From a virus, in the IMG/VR virus record IMGVR_UViG_3300026077_000017, positions 1 to 28,935 of that record: a stretch of DNA of 28,935 nt, one strand, 5' to 3'. The notes under the pieces were generated by a model. That model ran no database searches and was not told the DNA's origin. It worked only from the letters and a program-made list of their open reading frames with translations. This document shows positions 15,032-22,961 of the stretch, piece after piece (positions within the stretch are counted from its first letter, which is position 1; each line of letters opens with the position of its first letter). The position numbers were made by a program, and so were the translations under genes.

Positions 15032-15300
15032 TGTTTGTGCTGCTTGACAAGAAGACAGGTGGTGTATATGCTGTAAGAGATGATAATCATACTGAGCGAG
15101 TGGTCCAGATCTTTGTTGACAAAGATGATGCGACACGTTATTATGATATGCTGTTGGCAGATGACTATCCTCGGAAGCTAACTGTACAGGAGATCGAAGA
15201 AGATCAGGTCAAAGAGAATTGTACTATGCATGGCTATGCATTTTCTTTCATAGGACCAGATGAATTCGTAATTCCTCCCCCACAAGACGACCCTAAATGA
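15031..15300 (+). CDS. Small protein resembling cyanobacterial DUF3110
   Basis: This 89-aa protein lies between the two nuclease-complex genes and overlaps both (TAATG and ATGA junctions). The layout FVLLDKKTGG, then VVQIFVDKDDATRYYDMLLA, then DYPRKLTVQEIEEDQVKENC, then HGYAFSFI follows the DUF3110 family of cyanobacteria (FVLL, VVLMFExEDDATRFAxMLEAQDFP, VExIDxEEIxxFC), as far as I recall that pattern. Function is unknown. A host origin is plausible and supports a cyanobacterial host. It is soluble, acidic, with a Pro-rich end. The location suggests a regulator of, or adaptor to, gp46/gp47, but this is inference only. Confidence 0.6.
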   Translation: MFVLLDKKTGGVYAVRDDNHTERVVQIFVDKDDATRYYDMLLADDYPRKLTVQEIEEDQVKENCTMHGYAFSFIGPDEFVIPPPQDDPK

Positions 15301-16958
15301 TTGTATTTGATAAGATTCGTTGGAAGAATTTCCTATCTACTGGAAACTCTTTCACTGAGGTGAACATAACTGATGCTCAATCACACTTAGTGATAGGTGC
15401 CAACGGTGCAGGGAAGTCCACGATGCTGGACGCTCTGTGCTTTGTATTGTTCAACAAACCATTCAGGAAGATTAGTAAACTACAGTTGGTTAATAGTATA
15501 AATGAAAGGGACACTGTAGTAGAGATTGAATTCTCTATCGGTAGTATTAATTACAAAATTATTAGAGGAGCTAAACCAAATGTATTTGAGATTTATAGAA
15601 ACGGTACGCTCTTGGATCAAGAGGCAGCAAGCAAGGACACCCAAAAATACTTGGAGCAATCAATCCTCAAGTTTAACTACAAGTCCTTTACACAAGTCGT
15701 CATCCTCGGATCATCCACTTTTGTCCCATTCATGCAACTCAATGCTCCTGTCAGGAGAGAAGTTATCGAAGATCTATTGGACATCCAGATCTTCTCTCGA
15801 ATGAATAATCTATTGAAAGATAGATTAAAAGATGCAAGAGAGATCATAAAGAACTGTGAGCACGAGTTGAAACTTGCTTCCCAACAGGTTGAAATGCAAG
15901 AAAGATCGATCACTACCTTAGAGAGACTCAGTAGTGAGCATAAAGGTAAGATGGAAGCACGAATGGAAGAGATTCATACAGAGGTTGGTGCTAGTCAGGA
16001 TGAGATCACTGAGTTGACTAAGAAGATTGATCGAATGCAAGACATACAAGCAAAGTATGATGAGATGAAGGAGATGAGGGTCAAGATAACTCACAACTTA
16101 GAGAAGGCTGACAAGGATCTGAAGTTTTATTGGGAGAATGATAACTGTCCTACCTGTAATCAGGTGTTAATGGACAAGACTGAGTTGATTGATGGAGCAC
16201 AAGGGAGACAGAAGAGATTTTTAGAAGGTTTAAATGTTATAACTGACTCACTTAATAGAGGAAACAAACAGATTAAGGAGTTACAGGGACATGCACAGGG
16301 TATAAACAAGGCAAATGCAAGGATTAGTGCTCTCCAGAGTGAGTTAAAGAAATTAATGACGGAAGTTAACCAAGAGGCACCTGATATTGATCTTGAGAGA
16401 GACCAGTTAGATAAGTATCAGTCCTTACTTTCGGCCACTGAAAGTGACTGTGCTGAAGAAAATAAGAATTATGACAATTTGACTCTGGTTGGTACCTTAT
16501 TGAAAGACTCTGGTATTAAAAGCAAGATCATCAGTAAATTCATACCTATAATCAACCAGAAGATCAATAAATATCTACAGTCTATGGACTTCTTCGTTAA
16601 CTTTACCCTTGACGATGAGTTCAATGAAGTAATTAAGAGTAGATTCAGAGATGAATTCTCCTATGCCTCATTCTCAGAGGGTGAGAAGCAGAAGATTGAC
16701 CTAGCACTCCTCTTTACATGGAGAGAGATAGCAAAACTCAAGAATTCTGCTGCTACCAACCTTCTTATACTGGATGAGGTCTTTGACTCTTCACTGGATG
16801 ACTCTAGTACAGATGAATTACTGAAGATTCTAAGGGGATTGGGTGAGAATGTTAATTTATTTGTCATTTCTCACAAAGGAGAGCTACTTCTTGATAAATT
16901 TGAGAAAACCCTTAAGTTTGAGAAGGCAAATGATTTTTCCAAACTGGCAGCATCATAG
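15297..16958 (+). CDS. 46: gp46 recombination ATPase subunit (Rad50/SbcC type)
   Basis: This is the SMC-like ATPase partner of gp47, powering end processing. It has 553 aa (T4 560). Walker A GANGAGKST lies at residues 34-42, coiled coils flank the zinc hook CPTC at 284-287, the ABC signature FSEGEKQK is near 459-466, and Walker B LLILDEVFD at 489-497 is followed by the His-switch segment FVISHKGE. Every catalytic feature is in place. The start overlaps the DUF3110-like gene by four bases. The gene is followed by a hairpin array and terminator, closing the recombination operon. Confidence 0.96.
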   Translation: MIVFDKIRWKNFLSTGNSFTEVNITDAQSHLVIGANGAGKSTMLDALCFVLFNKPFRKISKLQLVNSINERDTVVEIEFSIGSINYKIIRGAKPNVFEIYRNGTLLDQEAASKDTQKYLEQSILKFNYKSFTQVVILGSSTFVPFMQLNAPVRREVIEDLLDIQIFSRMNNLLKDRLKDAREIIKNCEHELKLASQQVEMQERSITTLERLSSEHKGKMEARMEEIHTEVGASQDEITELTKKIDRMQDIQAKYDEMKEMRVKITHNLEKADKDLKFYWENDNCPTCNQVLMDKTELIDGAQGRQKRFLEGLNVITDSLNRGNKQIKELQGHAQGINKANARISALQSELKKLMTEVNQEAPDIDLERDQLDKYQSLLSATESDCAEENKNYDNLTLVGTLLKDSGIKSKIISKFIPIINQKINKYLQSMDFFVNFTLDDEFNEVIKSRFRDEFSYASFSEGEKQKIDLALLFTWREIAKLKNSAATNLLILDEVFDSSLDDSSTDELLKILRGLGENVNLFVISHKGELLLDKFEKTLKFEKANDFSKLAAS

Positions 16959-16986
16959 TAAGAAGGCTGCCAAACGTCATCTCAAG

Positions 16987-17038
16987 CCGCAAGCACTGCG
17001 GTCTGCACGAGAGAGACGCAGACACTTGAAGAAGTGTC
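16987..17038 (+). other. Stem-loop array in the gp46 3' region
   Basis: Two hairpins precede the terminator: CCGCA/TGCGG (16987-17001, loop AGCAC) and GACACTT/AAGTGTC (17021-17038, loop GAAG). A third pairing, GTCTGC (17001-17006) with GCAGAC (17018-17023), would compete with both. The array lies in a 140-base stretch with no accepted gene. It may protect the transcript end, be a processing site or act as a small RNA; the sequence cannot decide. Confidence 0.55.
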
Positions 17039-17043
17039 TACTC

Positions 17044-17070
17044 AACCCTCCCAAGCGGAGGGTTTCCTAT
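17044..17070 (+). terminator. Terminator-like hairpin after gp46
   Basis: The stem AACCCTCC (17044-17051) pairs with GGAGGGTT (17057-17064) around loop CAAGC, followed by TTTCCTATTAT. The eight-pair stem is strong, but the T tract is interrupted, so termination may be partial. It separates gp46 from the vWA protein gene. Confidence 0.65.
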
Positions 17071-17098
17071 TATACTATTAATATACACGGAAAGATCA

Positions 17099-19285
17099 AT
17101 GCAGACACAGGACATCAAAGGCACACTCGCCAAACTACTAGCAACAGAGAATCTCATAGTAGAACATAAGGTTGTAGAGACTGCTTCCTTTGATGTTGAC
17201 AAGAGAGTCTTGGTCTTACCTATATGGGACACAACAGAGAGAGTATATAACCTATTAGTAGGACATGAGGTTGGTCACGCACTCTTCACACCAAATGAAG
17301 AGTGGAAAACTCTAAACTGTCCTAAGTCTTATGTAAATGTGACTGAGGATGCAAGGATCGAGAAACTAATGAAGCGTAAGTTTCCTGGTCTTGCTAAGGA
17401 TTTCTTCCAAGGGTATCAACAACTAAATGCAGGTGACTTTTTCCGTATCCAAAACATAGATGTGGAGGAAATGAATCTGATTGACAGAATCAACCTTCAT
17501 TATAAGATTGGATCCTATGAAATGATCCCATTTAATGACGCTGAGGCACCCTTCAGAGACGCTGTAGGGGCAGCAGAAACATTCGAGCAAGCATTGGAGT
17601 GTGCAAGAGCAATTTATGAGTATGAAAAAGGTCAAAAAGAGAAGGAGAAACTGGAGTCTCTATCTGGGGAAGAGAGTCAGGCAAACGATAATATCGATGG
17701 ATCTACAGGCAACTCCACTGGAGAGGCACCTGAAGGTGAAGACGGAGAGGCAGATGGCAAACCTGATTCGCAACCTGAGGAGACTGAATCAGAGGCAGAT
17801 TCAACCGAAGGCGAAGCAATTAAGCAAGGTGGCATTGAGGCAGGTGACCTTGAGGCTCAGACAGATCAGTCCCTCTCAGATAATCTCAAGAAACTTGCAT
17901 CAGACTATCAGGGAGACCAGACGCATTACGTTGAGATTGATAACGTGGATCTTTCTCACCATATAGTAAGTCCTAAGAAGATACATGATTTGACTGCTGA
18001 GTTTTGGGGTGCAGAGCAGTATACTGATAAGGAGTATGCTTACTATCAAGAGTTAAACTGGGAAAGATGCGATTCTGAGTATAGAATATTCAAACGTAAG
18101 GCAAGTCAGGAAGTAAACTATCTCTCTAAAGAATTTGAGATGAAGAAGTCTGCTGCTGCATATGCTAGAGAGCAAGTAGCTCGCACTGGTAGTCTAGATA
18201 TGGCAAAACTCCACACATATAAGTGGAATGAGGACATCTTTAAGAAGATAACAGTTAAACCTGATGGTAAGAATCATGGATTAGTCTTCCTATTAGACTG
18301 GTCTGGATCAATGGCAGACGTTATCCATGACACATACAAGCAATTGCTCTCACTATGCTTCTTCTGTCGTAAATCAGGCATCCCATTTGAAGTGTATGCT
18401 TTTATTCAGGATGGACATTACATTGCTCCCGATGCTAAGGATAGGCAAGAGTGGACTGGTCGTGTTAATACCTTCCATGTGCCTTGGGAATTCTCTTTAC
18501 TCAACTTCCTTAGCAGTAAACTTAACAATGCAACATTTGATTTGTATGCTAAGGAATTATTCCGAGTAACATACATGTATGAGTCTCGTTATGGTCATGG
18601 TAATAGATTGAGTTACTATCACTGTGAAGAGAGAAGACATGAGATCCCTAATGCTATCCCAAATCACTTGAATCTTGGTGGCACACCACTTAATGAAGCA
18701 CTTGTTTGTTTACAAAGTCTTATACCTGACTTTCAAAAGAAGAGTGGAGTTGAGAAGACACACTGTGTTATCCTAACTGATGGTGATGCACAACACTCTG
18801 GTATGTGGATGGAGAGTGAGTGGAGAGGTGAAGATAAGATCCATAGGACTGGTCTTCGTTACAATACTTGCTTCAGAGATAGAAGAAATGGTAGGACATA
18901 TAAGTTTGATTCTATGAGACCTCAGCACTCAGTTACCAAACAGATCCTACAGTATCTAAAGGGACGCTATCCTTCATGTAACTTCTTAGGATTCCGTATT
19001 GCATCTAATCGTGATGTTAATAGGCATGTTGATTATGCACAAGAGTTAACTGAGAGACAGATTAAAGATGCAAAGAAAGCATGGACTAAGAATAAGTCTT
19101 GCTCTGCACCTATAGATGGGTATCAAGAGCTCTTCTTTTTATCATCTAAGCATCTAAATATTGACACTGAGTTTGAGCCTAAGTCAGATTCAAAGGCAGA
19201 CATTAAGAGAGCATTCACTAAGTCTCTTAAGGGTAAGTCAAACAATAAGAAGATCTTATCCTCTTTCATTGATCAAATAGCATGA
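17099..19285 (+). CDS. CobT-like protein with HExxH site and vWA domain
   Basis: This 728-aa protein is fused from recognisable parts. Near the N-terminus is a zinc-metallopeptidase-like motif, HEVGH at residues 56-60, with a candidate third ligand in TEDARIEKL (about 82-90). A very acidic linker (about 185-265) follows. The C-terminal half has a complete vWA metal site: DWSGSM (400-405), Thr529 in GGTPL and Asp561 in LTDGDA. CobT subunits of aerobic cobaltochelatase share the order N-domain, acidic linker, vWA and pair with CobS; a CobS-like gene lies 563 bases downstream. Cyanophage relatives are annotated as peptidases or left hypothetical. Cobalt insertion is possible, but an AAA+/vWA remodelling complex fits the HExxH motif better. 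Its stop overlaps the next start. Confidence 0.78.
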   Translation: MQTQDIKGTLAKLLATENLIVEHKVVETASFDVDKRVLVLPIWDTTERVYNLLVGHEVGHALFTPNEEWKTLNCPKSYVNVTEDARIEKLMKRKFPGLAKDFFQGYQQLNAGDFFRIQNIDVEEMNLIDRINLHYKIGSYEMIPFNDAEAPFRDAVGAAETFEQALECARAIYEYEKGQKEKEKLESLSGEESQANDNIDGSTGNSTGEAPEGEDGEADGKPDSQPEETESEADSTEGEAIKQGGIEAGDLEAQTDQSLSDNLKKLASDYQGDQTHYVEIDNVDLSHHIVSPKKIHDLTAEFWGAEQYTDKEYAYYQELNWERCDSEYRIFKRKASQEVNYLSKEFEMKKSAAAYAREQVARTGSLDMAKLHTYKWNEDIFKKITVKPDGKNHGLVFLLDWSGSMADVIHDTYKQLLSLCFFCRKSGIPFEVYAFIQDGHYIAPDAKDRQEWTGRVNTFHVPWEFSLLNFLSSKLNNATFDLYAKELFRVTYMYESRYGHGNRLSYYHCEERRHEIPNAIPNHLNLGGTPLNEALVCLQSLIPDFQKKSGVEKTHCVILTDGDAQHSGMWMESEWRGEDKIHRTGLRYNTCFRDRRNGRTYKFDSMRPQHSVTKQILQYLKGRYPSCNFLGFRIASNRDVNRHVDYAQELTERQIKDAKKAWTKNKSCSAPIDGYQELFFLSSKHLNIDTEFEPKSDSKADIKRAFTKSLKGKSNNKKILSSFIDQIA

Positions 19286-19821
19286 ATATATTCGTAGTAG
19301 ATGAGGATCCTGCACTAGCAGCATTCTCTCTACCAGACAAATACATTGTTAAGATGCCTGTTGAGACCACGCAGATGATAGCGTTGGTCTTTTCTAGGTG
19401 GCATTGGAATGTTGGACCTGTATTGAAGGCAGATAACAAACCATACAATACTACTAAGGGTGCATTCAGAAATCACCCATGTACTAAGTGGGCAGCAGAA
19501 AGTCCTGATAATTTACAGTGGTTATTTCAGCATGGTATATCATTGTGTAATGAATACACTTCCAGATATGGTAAGAAACATGCATGTGAGAGAAGTATAA
19601 GACTGGCAGCACTTACACAAATGGATAACGGATGTCCAGAGCATCACACTCCATTTGTTAGGGCAATGCCTGATGCTCTAAAGTACCGTGAGGATATCGA
19701 TACTACCACTGCGTATCAAATGTACGTATCAAGTAAGGCATGGGTGCTAGATGATTACAAGCGTGTGCCAGATAACAAACCGTCCTGGTTACCTACACAA
19801 CCGTATGATTTAGGGTTATAA
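19282..19821 (+). CDS. Conserved phage protein with NHPC motif, function unknown
   Basis: This 179-aa protein is encoded between the vWA protein and the CobS-like ATPase, overlapping the former by four bases (ATGA). Distinct segments are MNIFVVDEDPALAAFSLPDK, KMPVETTQMIALVF, FRNHPCTKWAAESPDNLQWL and NEYTSRYGKKHACE. It is rich in His, Cys and Trp, which hints at metal binding or catalysis. I recall similar proteins in marine phages but no established function. It may belong to the same functional unit as its neighbours or be a separate small enzyme. No membrane segment or signal is visible. Confidence 0.75.
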   Translation: MNIFVVDEDPALAAFSLPDKYIVKMPVETTQMIALVFSRWHWNVGPVLKADNKPYNTTKGAFRNHPCTKWAAESPDNLQWLFQHGISLCNEYTSRYGKKHACERSIRLAALTQMDNGCPEHHTPFVRAMPDALKYREDIDTTTAYQMYVSSKAWVLDDYKRVPDNKPSWLPTQPYDLGL

Positions 19822-19847
19822 TAATTATATAAACAAACAAAGATCCA

Positions 19848-20975
19848 ATGCCTGTTAAATTAAACGTTACTTCTGAAGATATCAGAGACTACCTTGTAGG
19901 AGAATACGGAGTAAACGTAAAGACCCCTGAATTACAAAATGCATGTGACCACTTCGGTCTTGCATACCAAACAGTATCAAAATACTTAAATGAATTTAAA
20001 GTTAAAAGAGGAGTCTGGGATTTGACTGTGGCAGAAACTAAGAAAGCACTAGAGAAATCTTACACTCAGACACAGAGTCAGATTGTAGATTCATTTGACC
20101 CTGCCTATCTTGAAGCTAAGGATCTAAAACCTGCTAAGGATAATCACTTCGTACCATTCGGTAACTTCAATGACCTAAAGAAGGTAATCACATCTAAGAT
20201 CTTCTACCCTATATTCATCACTGGTCTATCAGGTAACGGTAAGACCTTTGGTGTAGAGCAAGCATGTGCTCAGGCAAAGAGGGATCTAATCCGTGTAAAC
20301 ATTACTATTGAAACTGATGAGGATGATCTTATTGGCGGTTTCCGTCTTGTTAATGGGTCAACTGTTTGGCATAATGGACCTGTCATTGAAGCCTTACAAC
20401 GTGGAGCAGTCCTATTACTCGATGAAATTGACCTCGCCTCTAACAAGATCCTCTGTTTACAATCCATTCTTGAAGGAAAGGGTGTATACCTCAAGAAAAT
20501 TGGTAAGCAAGTAGTACCTGCTGAGGGATTCACAGTTGTAGCAACTGCTAATACTAAGGGTAAAGGTAGTGAAGATGGTAGATTCATCGGCACAAACGTC
20601 CTAAATGAGGCATTTTTGGAGCGTTTTCCACTAACATTTGAGCAAGAATATCCGAATGCCAAGACAGAAATCAAGATGCTCAATAACTATTGTAAAGAAT
20701 TAGACTGCTGTGATGATAAGTACATTGCTAACCTTACTACATGGGCCGAGATTATCCGCAAGACATTTAACGATGGTGGAGTGGATGAAGTCATCTCAAC
20801 ACGTAGATTGGTGCATATTATTCGTGCTTATGCTATCTTTAGTGATAGGGTAAAAGCGATCAAGGTATGCTTGAATCGTTTCGATGACGAAACAAAGCAG
20901 TCATTCTTAGAATTGTATGATAAGATTGATAATGAGGTTGACATCGAGAACCTTGACAACATTCTAGCCAACTGA
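19848..20975 (+). CDS. cobS: CobS-like AAA+ ATPase (MoxR type)
   Basis: This is a 375-aa AAA+ ATPase. Walker A is GLSGNGKT at residues 126-133, Walker B VLLLDEID at 188-195, with NITIETDEDDLIGGF and WHNGPVIEAL between them as in CobS and other MoxR-type ATPases; VVATANTKGKG supplies sensor 1. In bacteria CobS works with CobT and CobN to insert cobalt into hydrogenobyrinate a,c-diamide; cyanophage cobS genes are widely annotated this way, though the activity is not certain. Residues 29-50 (QNACDHFGLAYQTVSKYLNE) look like a helix-turn-helix. A short AT-rich gap separates it from the 179-aa gene; the ribosome site is weak. An early-type promoter is buried in its 3' end. Confidence 0.85.
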   Translation: MPVKLNVTSEDIRDYLVGEYGVNVKTPELQNACDHFGLAYQTVSKYLNEFKVKRGVWDLTVAETKKALEKSYTQTQSQIVDSFDPAYLEAKDLKPAKDNHFVPFGNFNDLKKVITSKIFYPIFITGLSGNGKTFGVEQACAQAKRDLIRVNITIETDEDDLIGGFRLVNGSTVWHNGPVIEALQRGAVLLLDEIDLASNKILCLQSILEGKGVYLKKIGKQVVPAEGFTVVATANTKGKGSEDGRFIGTNVLNEAFLERFPLTFEQEYPNAKTEIKMLNNYCKELDCCDDKYIANLTTWAEIIRKTFNDGGVDEVISTRRLVHIIRAYAIFSDRVKAIKVCLNRFDDETKQSFLELYDKIDNEVDIENLDNILAN

Positions 20976-20981
20976 TATACT
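20953..20981 (+). promoter_or_regulatory. Sigma-70-type promoter, TTGACA-N17-TATACT
   Basis: Consensus -35 TTGACA (20953-20958) and -10 TATACT (20976-20981) are separated by 17 bases and overlap the end of the CobS-like gene. The expected start, about 20988, is the A of the next ATG. It would drive the DUF3310-like gene and the clamp/clamp-loader operon early in infection. Confidence 0.75.
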
Positions 20982-20987
20982 GACTGT

Positions 20988-21302
20988 ATGAAATACAGAG
21001 AAGACGATACGATCAAGGTGGTGCAGGATTATATCTCCAGCACCTACCGATCTCACTACTCTAACGAAGAGAAGGGGGTCCAGACTCTAGACCTCCTTGA
21101 GGCGATAGGATCAGCAGAGCACTTCTGTCAATCTAATATCATCAAGTATGCATCTCGCTACAAGAAAAAGAGTCAGCATAAGAGTGACGTGCTAAAAATC
21201 ATTCACTATGCTATACTATTATACTATTTCTCAGGCACGTCGTATCCTGATGATAAAGAAGTCCCACCCCCAACACCAGCAGAATTTATAGACTATGACT
21301 GA
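20988..21302 (+). CDS. DUF3310-like protein
   Basis: This 104-aa protein has the signature LDLLEAIGSAEHFCQSNIIK, YASRYKKKSQHKSDVLKIIH, YAILLYY, which follows the DUF3310 pattern (LEAIG-F-x-x-GNxxKYxxRxxxK-DxxKAxxYL). These phage proteins have been described as nucleotide-kinase-related, but no P-loop is present here, so enzymatic function is unproven. It ends in a Pro-rich tail and overlaps the clamp gene by eight bases. A strong sigma-70-type promoter ends seven bases before its ATG, implying a near-leaderless message or that the gene is translated poorly while the clamp is the main product. Confidence 0.65.
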   Translation: MKYREDDTIKVVQDYISSTYRSHYSNEEKGVQTLDLLEAIGSAEHFCQSNIIKYASRYKKKSQHKSDVLKIIHYAILLYYFSGTSYPDDKEVPPPTPAEFIDYD

Positions 21303-22029
21303 ACCAAAAGATTGGAAGACGAATCTACAATTATCTAAGTATTCAGTTGATACACTGCGTAACTTCAGTACTATCAACAAAAGTATCCTTATCAGACCAG
21401 GCAAGTTTATTGAAACTATGTCGGTTAATAAGAATATCATCGCTCAGTCTCAGATAAAAGAGTTTATCCCTGAGCAGATGGCGATCTATGATCTACCATT
21501 ATTCTTAGGAGCACTGTCTCTGTTTAAGGATCCTTGGTTATTCTTCCCTGATGATAAGAAGGTCATCATATATGATGAGACTACTAAGGGTAAGACAACC
21601 TTCTACTACAGTGACCCTAGTGTTATTGTAACCCCACCTGATTTTAATCCTGACATACCTGAGATTGAAGTCATGTTTGATCTACCTCAGGCAGATCTTA
21701 CTCAACTACTACAGGCAGCGAAGGTGTATGGTGTAGAGGACTTGTGTGTTAATGGGTTTAGAGGTGAGTATAGTATATGTGTTAAGGATAAGAAGAATAC
21801 TACTTCTAATGTATTCTCATTACCATTGAAGAAGGTTATCTTCCAAGATCCTTTAGGTAAGGAGAGAGGTGGTGGTGCTAACCCTGATTTCTGTTACTGC
21901 TTTAAGGTAGAGAATCTTAAGTTGGTTGATGCATCGTATCACATTGCACTTAGCAAGAAGAACATTGCTAACTTCACATCATTATCACATAATGATTTGA
22001 ATTACTTCATTGCTTTGGAGCCTAACTAA
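21295..22029 (+). CDS. 45: Sliding clamp gp45
   Basis: This is the DNA polymerase processivity clamp, a trimeric ring; in T4 it is also the mobile enhancer for late transcription. At 244 aa it is near T4 gp45 (228). The N-terminus LSKYSVDTLRNFSTINKSIL, then IRPGKFIETMSVNKNIIAQS, then MAIYDLPLFLGALSLF, is typical of T4-type clamps. It is followed by the loader gene with a one-base overlap (TAATG), as in the T4 order 45-44-62-regA. The eight-base overlap with the DUF3310-like gene implies coupled translation. Confidence 0.94.
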   Translation: MTEPKDWKTNLQLSKYSVDTLRNFSTINKSILIRPGKFIETMSVNKNIIAQSQIKEFIPEQMAIYDLPLFLGALSLFKDPWLFFPDDKKVIIYDETTKGKTTFYYSDPSVIVTPPDFNPDIPEIEVMFDLPQADLTQLLQAAKVYGVEDLCVNGFRGEYSICVKDKKNTTSNVFSLPLKKVIFQDPLGKERGGGANPDFCYCFKVENLKLVDASYHIALSKKNIANFTSLSHNDLNYFIALEPN

Positions 22030-22961
22030 TGTTTCTATGGGTTGAAAAGTATCGACCACATACTATTGAAGAATGTATCTTACCTGAGGATACCAAAGCT
22101 ATATTTCAGGGATTCTTAGAGCAAGGGGAAATACCAAACCTCTTGCTCTCTGGCTCTGCGGGTGTAGGTAAAACCACAGTTGCTAAGGCACTGTGTGATG
22201 AGTTGGGGGTTGATTCTTATGTCATTAATGGGTCTGATGAGGGTAGATTCCTGGACACTGTACGCAATCAGGCAAAGACCTTTGCTAGTACTGTTTCTCT
22301 TACATCTCAGTCTCGTCACAAGGTTATCATTGTTGATGAAGCAGACAATACTACTGCTGATGTCCAACTTCTCCTCAGGGCAGCGATTGAAGAGTTTCAA
22401 GGGAACTGCAGGTTCATCTTCACCTGTAATTATAAAAATAAAATTATTGCACCACTCCACTCACGATGCTCCGTAGTAGATTTCAATGGTAAGGTTAATA
22501 AGAAGCAGTTAGCAGAAGCATTTTTCAATAGGGTTAAGGTAATCCTTGAGATGGAGATGGTTAAGTATGAAGAGAAGGTCGTAGCAGAAGTAGTAATGAA
22601 GTACTTCCCTGACTTTCGTAGGACTCTTAACGAATTGCAGAGGTATTCTTCTTGTGGAAAGATTGATACAGGTATATTATCCTCAGGTAATGAGTTTAGT
22701 ATTGAGAAGTTGGTTGGTTATCTTAGGAAGAAAGAGTTTACCAACATGAAGAAGTGGGTAACACAGAATATGGACAGTGAACCTCAGGATATAATGAGGA
22801 AGGTGTATGACAACCTATATAATTATTTTGACTCCAAGTCAATACCAGAGGCAGTTTTGATCATCTCAGAGTATCAATATAAGTCCTCGTTTGTTGTCGA
22901 TCAAGAGATAAATATGGTTGCTTTTATGACAGAGTTAATGATGCGATGCGAGTACACCTAA
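22029..22961 (+). CDS. 44: Clamp loader large subunit gp44
   Basis: This AAA+ ATPase forms, with gp62, the loader that opens gp45 and places it at primer ends. At 310 aa it is close to T4 gp44 (319). It begins LWVEKYRPHTIEECILPED as loaders do. Walker A GSAGVGKT lies at residues 42-49, Walker B VIIVDEAD at 99-106, sensor 1 region FTCNYKNKI at 131-139, and the SRC arginine-finger motif at 145-147. The C-terminal collar region is intact. In T4 the small subunit gene 62 follows directly; here about 2.3 kb of accessory genes are inserted between them. Confidence 0.96.
   Translation: MFLWVEKYRPHTIEECILPEDTKAIFQGFLEQGEIPNLLLSGSAGVGKTTVAKALCDELGVDSYVINGSDEGRFLDTVRNQAKTFASTVSLTSQSRHKVIIVDEADNTTADVQLLLRAAIEEFQGNCRFIFTCNYKNKIIAPLHSRCSVVDFNGKVNKKQLAEAFFNRVKVILEMEMVKYEEKVVAEVVMKYFPDFRRTLNELQRYSSCGKIDTGILSSGNEFSIEKLVGYLRKKEFTNMKKWVTQNMDSEPQDIMRKVYDNLYNYFDSKSIPEAVLIISEYQYKSSFVVDQEINMVAFMTELMMRCEYT
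22907..22914 (+). promoter_or_regulatory. Possible late promoter (GATAAATA) inside gp44 end
   Basis: GATAAATA, identical to the element before gp18, lies 47 bases before the 48-aa ORF that opens the oxygenase/methylase insertion. It is within coding sequence, so chance occurrence is possible in this AT-rich DNA. If used, it would let the inserted genes be expressed late, apart from the early clamp operon. Confidence 0.3.

Noticed and set aside
15043-15071. TTGACA-N17-TATGCT inside the DUF3110-like gene
   Set aside because: The -10 matches only four of six bases, and no gene or leader starts nearby.
16958-17098. tRNA gene in the structured gap after gp46
   Set aside because: The hairpins do not form a cloverleaf, and no T-loop GTTCRANNY or CCA end is seen.
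16843-17169. Plus-strand ORF of 108 aa across the gp46 end and hairpin region
   Set aside because: It overlaps the 3' end of gp46 and the start of the vWA gene out of frame; the Arg/Lys-rich translation follows from the hairpin sequences. No ribosome site.
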